A stretch of DNA of 64,000 nucleotides, from assembly GCF_000974785.1 (NCBI RefSeq), contig NZ_BBWV01000001.1, forward strand, positions 2,170,001-2,234,000, given 5' to 3'. Of the stretch, positions 60,940 to 64,000 are shown piece after piece. Each line of letters opens with the position of its first letter. Positions within the stretch are counted from its first letter, which is position 1. The position numbers and the translations under genes are program-made. The notes below the pieces were generated by a model. That model worked only from the letters and a program-made list of their open reading frames with translations, was not told the origin of the DNA and did no database searches. The DNA is from Flavihumibacter petaseus NBRC 106054 (GTDB lineage: Bacteria; Bacteroidota; Bacteroidia; Chitinophagales; Chitinophagaceae).

Positions 60940-61764
60940 TTGACTAAACCGACGACTGTGGCTTTTAATCTGACGCCCCGCTGGGCACTGGTGCTGATCG
61001 TTTCAGCCTGCTCATTTGCCCCGCATCTGAAACCCGATGCCAATCCGTGGATTGAATTATTTAACGGTAAGGACATCAGGGACTGGATCGTCAAGATCAA
61101 TCATCATCCGGCCGGAGTTAATTTCGGGAACACCTTTCGTGTGGAAGACGGGATGATCAAAGTGCGTTATGACCAGTATGGGGACTTTAACGATCAGTTC
61201 GGGCACCTGTACTATAAAACACCCTATTCCTACTATCATCTTAAAGTGGATTACCGCATTACCGGTGAGTTTCTTAAATCCGCACCAGAATATGCTATCC
61301 GCAACAGTGGCGTGATGATGCATTCTCAGGATCCGCGGACCATGAAAGTTGACCAGGACTGGCCGATTTCCGTGGAATTACAGTTCCTTGCCGGGCTTGA
61401 CGACGGAGCGCCAAGGCCGACCGGGTGTATGTGTTCGCCGGGGACAGATGTAGTATACGAGGGAAAAATTGACCCCCGCCATTGTATCACGTCCTCCGCC
61501 AAAACTTACAAGTTAAATGAGTGGGTGCATGCCGAAGCCATTGTACTGGGCGATTCCATGATCACGCATATCATAAATGGGGATACTGTGTTGCGGTATT
61601 ATAAACCACAGATTGGTGGCGGGGTGGTGCATAATTACGATCCGGCAATCAAGAAGGACGGCCAGTTGTTACACAGCGGCTTCATTGCACTTCAGAGTGA
61701 AGGGCAGCCGGTGGATTTCAGAAGAGTGGCGATCCGCGAACTGCCTGTGCCGAAAGGTAAATGA
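60940..61764 (+). CDS. DUF1080 (3-keto-disaccharide hydrolase family) lipoprotein
   Basis: 274 aa from the proposed TTG 60940 (GTG 60958 also possible); ATG codons at 60895 and 60901 lie before or inside the terminator stem and are less likely. Lipobox IVSAC. The jelly-roll DUF1080 domain (PF06439) begins WIELFNGKDIRDWIVKI and includes FGHLYYKTPYSYYHLKVDYR, NSGVMMHSQDPRTM and GFIALQSEGQPVDFRRVAIR. Family members hydrolyse 3-keto-glycosides after an FAD dehydrogenase has oxidised the sugar; PUL 1 carries such a dehydrogenase about 18 kb away. Confidence 0.82.
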   Translation: MTKPTTVAFNLTPRWALVLIVSACSFAPHLKPDANPWIELFNGKDIRDWIVKINHHPAGVNFGNTFRVEDGMIKVRYDQYGDFNDQFGHLYYKTPYSYYHLKVDYRITGEFLKSAPEYAIRNSGVMMHSQDPRTMKVDQDWPISVELQFLAGLDDGAPRPTGCMCSPGTDVVYEGKIDPRHCITSSAKTYKLNEWVHAEAIVLGDSMITHIINGDTVLRYYKPQIGGGVVHNYDPAIKKDGQLLHSGFIALQSEGQPVDFRRVAIRELPVPKGK

Positions 61765-61821
61765 ACCCTTCGTCGGATAATGGTTGAAGCAGGGAAGGTG
61801 CAAGGTTGGTACTTCGAATAG

Positions 61822-61862
61822 CGGCAGACAAACGGCAGAAAAACGGCAGACAAACGGCAGAC
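61822..61862. repeat. 11-bp tandem repeat, 3.7 copies
   Basis: Units CGGCAGACAAA, CGGCAGAAAAA, CGGCAGACAAA and a partial CGGCAGAC, directly adjoining. Confidence 0.85.
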
Positions 61863-62080
61863 GGTGTTTTGAAAATGACCTCCAAATAATAGTTCCCCGC
61901 AATAGAAGCTTCGGTGACGAAGACACGGTCGAGACCAGGGAATGAGCGGTAACTCGCCCCGGATACTAATAATCCCTTTGTGGATAAGGGTTTCAGGCGA
62001 TTCTGAAAATTGCCTCCATTTTGGAAAAGAGCATTTCCGGTTGATCAGCAATACCGGGCACGGGCCGGGCCGGAAAAACC

Positions 62081-62165
62081 AATAGGCTCAAATTGCCCGA
62101 ATAATAGGCTCATTGGCCATAATAATGGGCTCATAAGGCAAAATAATGGGCTCACCTCCTGAAAT
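62081..62165. repeat. 21-22-bp tandem repeat, 4 copies
   Basis: Four units start at 62081, 62103, 62124 and 62145. Each opens with AATAGGCTCA or AATGGGCTCA, has a variable middle of about eight bases and closes with AAT. The first unit is 22 bases, the rest 21, about two helical turns apart. Confidence 0.8.
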
Positions 62166-62280
62166 AAAGAACAGCTGAAATTGCGTCCCACGACCGAAAT
62201 ACCGTCAGCGCAATGCTCTTCCTTAATTCCCGAAAGTGGGTGAAGGTAACCCTCCAATAGTACCCAAATCCGCGGTTGCT

Positions 62281-62288
62281 TATATTTG
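62281..62288 (+). promoter_or_regulatory. Possible -7 element of the HAD gene
   Basis: TATATTTG is an exact TAnnTTTG match 19 bases before the proposed TTG start; no clear -33 TTG is found at the usual distance. Confidence 0.35.
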
Positions 62289-62306
62289 AATGATAATCTT
62301 ACAGTT

Positions 62307-62912
62307 TTGATCAAGAATGTAATACTCGACCTCGGCGGCGTACTGCTGAACCTCAGCTTTCCCAGAACGGAAGCTGCTTTTACAGCGATCGGCCTGCCTG
62401 ACTTTAACAGCCATTTTTCCCAGTTTAAGGCATCACCGCTTTTCGAGGAGCTGGAAACCGGGAAACTGGACAAGGAAAGTTTTCTCAGGCATTTCCGGAA
62501 AGAAACCGGCCTGACCCGTTCAGATGCGGAAATCGTTGCGGCATGGAACGCCATGTTGCTGGATTTTCCTGCAGAAAGAGTCAGCTGGCTGGAGAAATTA
62601 TCGGATCGCTACCGCATATTCCTCTATAGTAATACCAATGCTTTCCACCACGATGCCTTCCAGGTGACATTCAATAATGAATTTCCGGGGCGTCCGTTCG
62701 ACAGTTACTTTGAAAAAGCCTATTATTCGCATGTATTCGGAAGGCGGAAGCCCTATCCGCAATCTTATACAGATCTCCTGGAAGATGCAGGTTTGCTGGC
62801 GGAAGAAACAGTATTTATTGATGATACGCTGCCGAATGTGGAAGGAGCAAGGGCTGCCGGCCTTCATGGTATACACCTGACCAGTGAAGTGACGGGGCTG
62901 AAAGGGTTTTAG
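62307..62912 (+). CDS. HAD-family phosphatase (subfamily IA)
   Basis: 201 aa when started at TTG 62307 (reads IKNVILDLGGVLLNL after the initiator, the usual beginning of the family); a TTG at 62286 would overlap the putative promoter element. Motif I is LDLGGV, with Gly in place of the second Asp as in YihX-type sugar phosphatases; motif II SNT, motif III Lys in GRRKPYPQ, motif IV FIDDTLPNV. Substrate unknown. Its last four bases overlap the convergent DUF4834 gene. Confidence 0.88.
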   Translation: MIKNVILDLGGVLLNLSFPRTEAAFTAIGLPDFNSHFSQFKASPLFEELETGKLDKESFLRHFRKETGLTRSDAEIVAAWNAMLLDFPAERVSWLEKLSDRYRIFLYSNTNAFHHDAFQVTFNNEFPGRPFDSYFEKAYYSHVFGRRKPYPQSYTDLLEDAGLLAEETVFIDDTLPNVEGARAAGLHGIHLTSEVTGLKGF

Positions 62913-63178
62913 TCCCTGATTTCTTCAAAATCGATATAGTCTTTTTTTATTTCCCTGGCGGAACCCTGCTGATTGGCGGAACCATTGGCGTTTACCTGGG
63001 TTTCCCCGGGTTGGTAACCCTGTTGCGCCCGCATTTGTTCCTCCATCTGTTCCTGGGCTGCTTTGAACTGGCGGCGAACATTCCGGGTGGCCTTCGTTAC
63101 GGGAACAACGAAACCAAAAATGAAGCGGTAGGCGATATAGGCCAGCAAAACAAGAAGAAAGGTTTTCAACATAGCCAT
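62909..63178 (-). CDS. Small DUF4834-like membrane protein
   Basis: 89 aa from MAMLKTFLLVLLAYIAY (ATG 63178; the ATG two codons on is possible). One membrane helix is followed by a basic/amphipathic region (VTKATRNVRRQFKAAQEQME) and a hydrophilic Gln/Gly/Asn tail ending DYIDFEEIRD. This matches the DUF4834 family, short Bacteroidota proteins of unknown function often found next to rimP-nusA. Confidence 0.75.
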   Translation of the reverse strand: MAMLKTFLLVLLAYIAYRFIFGFVVPVTKATRNVRRQFKAAQEQMEEQMRAQQGYQPGETQVNANGSANQQGSAREIKKDYIDFEEIRD

Positions 63179-63298
63179 GCAAAGATACGTTCGCGGTACC
63201 CGGTCTACCGAACTGTCGGCGACTTTTCGGTGAAAACCAGGCGATTTTAACAGCCTGTTTGCCTGATGGCACCAGGCATTCATACCGGGGGGAAAGAA

Positions 63299-63330
63299 TT
63301 TGGAAGCAATCTTTCTATACCGTACATTTG
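63299..63330 (+). promoter_or_regulatory. Promoter of the rimP-nusA operon
   Basis: TTTG (63299-63302), 20-base spacer, TACATTTG (63323-63330): exact Bacteroidota promoter, 54 bases before rimP. Confidence 0.8.
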
Positions 63331-63384
63331 CGTCGGTTAAAGAATCAACGGAAGGGAACGGAAGCGTTCCCTTCTTCTATTTCC

Positions 63385-63855
63385 ATGACAAACGAGACAC
63401 TGATTAAGGAAGTCAGCCAGTTCCTGGAGGAATTGCTGAAAGAGGAGCCGGAATATTTCCTGGTGGAACTCCGTGTGAAGCCAACCAACAACATCAAAGT
63501 GTTCCTGGACGCTGATAATGGGGTGAGCATCGCCCGGTGTGCCTACTATAACCGTGCCCTTTACAAAAAGATCGAAGAAGCCGGCTGGTTTCCGGAGGGG
63601 GATTTTTCTCTTGAAGTTTCCTCGCCGGGGCTGGATGAGCCATTGAAAATGTGGCGCCAGTACAAGAAAAACCAGGGCAGGATGGCCGAGGTGACCCTCC
63701 ATGACGGCGCGAAACTATCGGGCCTGCTCCAGGAAATCACGGAGGATGGTATCGTTCTGGAAGAAACCAGGGGCAAAAACAAAAAGAAGGAAGTGGTAAA
63801 TCACTCTTTATTATTTGATAATATCAAACAGACTAAAATTCAGGTAGTTTTCTAA
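63385..63855 (+). CDS. rimP: Ribosome maturation factor RimP
   Basis: 156 aa from ATG 63385; this start agrees with the promoter just upstream and with the family length, while the longer open frame begins before the promoter. The N-terminal domain has FLVELRVKPTNNIKVFLDAD and the conserved SLEVSSPGLDEPLK; the C-terminal SH3-like domain follows (VTLHDGAKLSGLL). RimP assists 30S subunit assembly. It is 11 bases upstream of nusA, the standard gene order rimP-nusA. Confidence 0.95.
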   Translation: MTNETLIKEVSQFLEELLKEEPEYFLVELRVKPTNNIKVFLDADNGVSIARCAYYNRALYKKIEEAGWFPEGDFSLEVSSPGLDEPLKMWRQYKKNQGRMAEVTLHDGAKLSGLLQEITEDGIVLEETRGKNKKKEVVNHSLLFDNIKQTKIQVVF

Positions 63856-63866
63856 ATAGTTCTACA

Positions 63867-64000
63867 ATGGCAAGTATCAATCTGATCGAAGCATTCCAGG
63901 ATTTCAAAGAGGCGGAGAACATTGACCGCCCCACGATGATGAAAGTGGTGGAGGATGTGTTCAAGACCCTGCTCCGGAAAAAATATGGCGCCGACGACAA
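63867..64000 (+). CDS. nusA: Transcription factor NusA, partial (N-terminus)
   Basis: The first 44 codons are in the window (start MASINLIEAFQDFKEAENID), continuing with MMKVVEDVFKTLLRKKYG, which matches the NusA N-terminal RNA-polymerase-binding domain of Bacteroidota. The gene runs off the right edge. Confidence 0.93.
   Translation, partial: MASINLIEAFQDFKEAENIDRPTMMKVVEDVFKTLLRKKYGADD

Larger units (their letters stand above)
61765..62306. other. Intergenic region with two tandem-repeat patches
   Basis: No gene is supported. It contains an 11-bp repeat (61822-61862), a 21-bp repeat (62081-62165) and the putative promoter of the HAD gene. Codon-like structure is absent on both strands. 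Confidence 0.6.

Noticed and set aside
62081-62165. Possible CRISPR array
   Set aside because: Repeat core is only about ten bases, spacers are about eight to eleven bases, and no cas gene is near.
62045-62554. 169-codon minus-strand frame over the tandem repeats and the HAD start
   Set aside because: Ser/Leu-rich, antisense to the well-supported HAD phosphatase and partly built from the repeats.
63259-63384. N-terminal extension of RimP
   Set aside because: It precedes and includes an exact promoter (63299-63330) and is not part of the family.

Overview
The window looks like a chromosomal piece of a Bacteroidota bacterium, most likely from the Chitinophagaceae or a near relative. Evidence: two SusC/SusD polysaccharide utilisation loci (PULs), a FecR/ECF-sigma pair, a type IX secretion sorting domain, repeat-rich VCBS/ASPIC and LamG lipoproteins, weak ribosome binding sites, and promoters of the Bacteroidota form TTTG-N19/20-TAnnTTTG in front of both tRNAs, rimP and an outer-membrane protein gene. 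Assignment is from sequence reading alone; no database was searched.

Layout. 0-8 kb: the 3' part of an ORF6N-domain gene runs off the left edge, then a minus-strand block HupE-like protein / parvulin-type PPIase / DUF3604 lipoprotein / MacB-FtsX permease, then a plus-strand pair of a small dimeric-barrel protein and an ECF41-like sigma factor with a fused SnoaL-like domain. 8-16 kb: tRNA-Asn, a sulfatase, a coupled PAP2 phosphatase and GT39 membrane glycosyltransferase, and a PA14-containing GH31 enzyme of the alpha-xylosidase type. 16-25 kb: hflX with a Rieske ferredoxin, an outer-membrane beta-barrel gene, a multi-PAS sensor kinase with two response regulators, a T9SS-secreted LamG protein, and a CAU-anticodon tRNA.

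25-48 kb is PUL 1: ECF sigma, FecR anti-sigma, SusC with an STN signalling domain, SusD, LamG lipoprotein, a terminator, then VCBS/ASPIC lipoprotein, GH30, two PF10091 (GH144-like) enzymes, a GMC oxidoreductase, a DoxX-GH43-discoidin-FN3 fusion and an SGNH-GH3 fusion. Most downstream genes overlap or nearly touch. The enzyme set points to a beta-glucan (beta-1,2 or beta-1,6) combined with an oxidative step at the inner membrane. The DoxX-glycosidase fusion beside a GMC dehydrogenase that lacks its usual small subunit is the most unusual feature of the window.

48-62 kb is PUL 2, for fucosylated glycans: AraC regulator divergent from SusC/SusD, an SDR resembling L-fucose dehydrogenase, L-fuconate dehydratase, SSS symporter, two GH29 alpha-L-fucosidases around a secreted mutarotase, and a DUF1080 (3-keto-disaccharide hydrolase family) lipoprotein. 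Together they would release fucose outside the inner membrane, adjust its anomer, import it and oxidise it by a non-phosphorylating route whose last steps are not in the window. 62-64 kb: two short tandem-repeat patches, a HAD phosphatase, a DUF4834 protein, rimP and the start of nusA.
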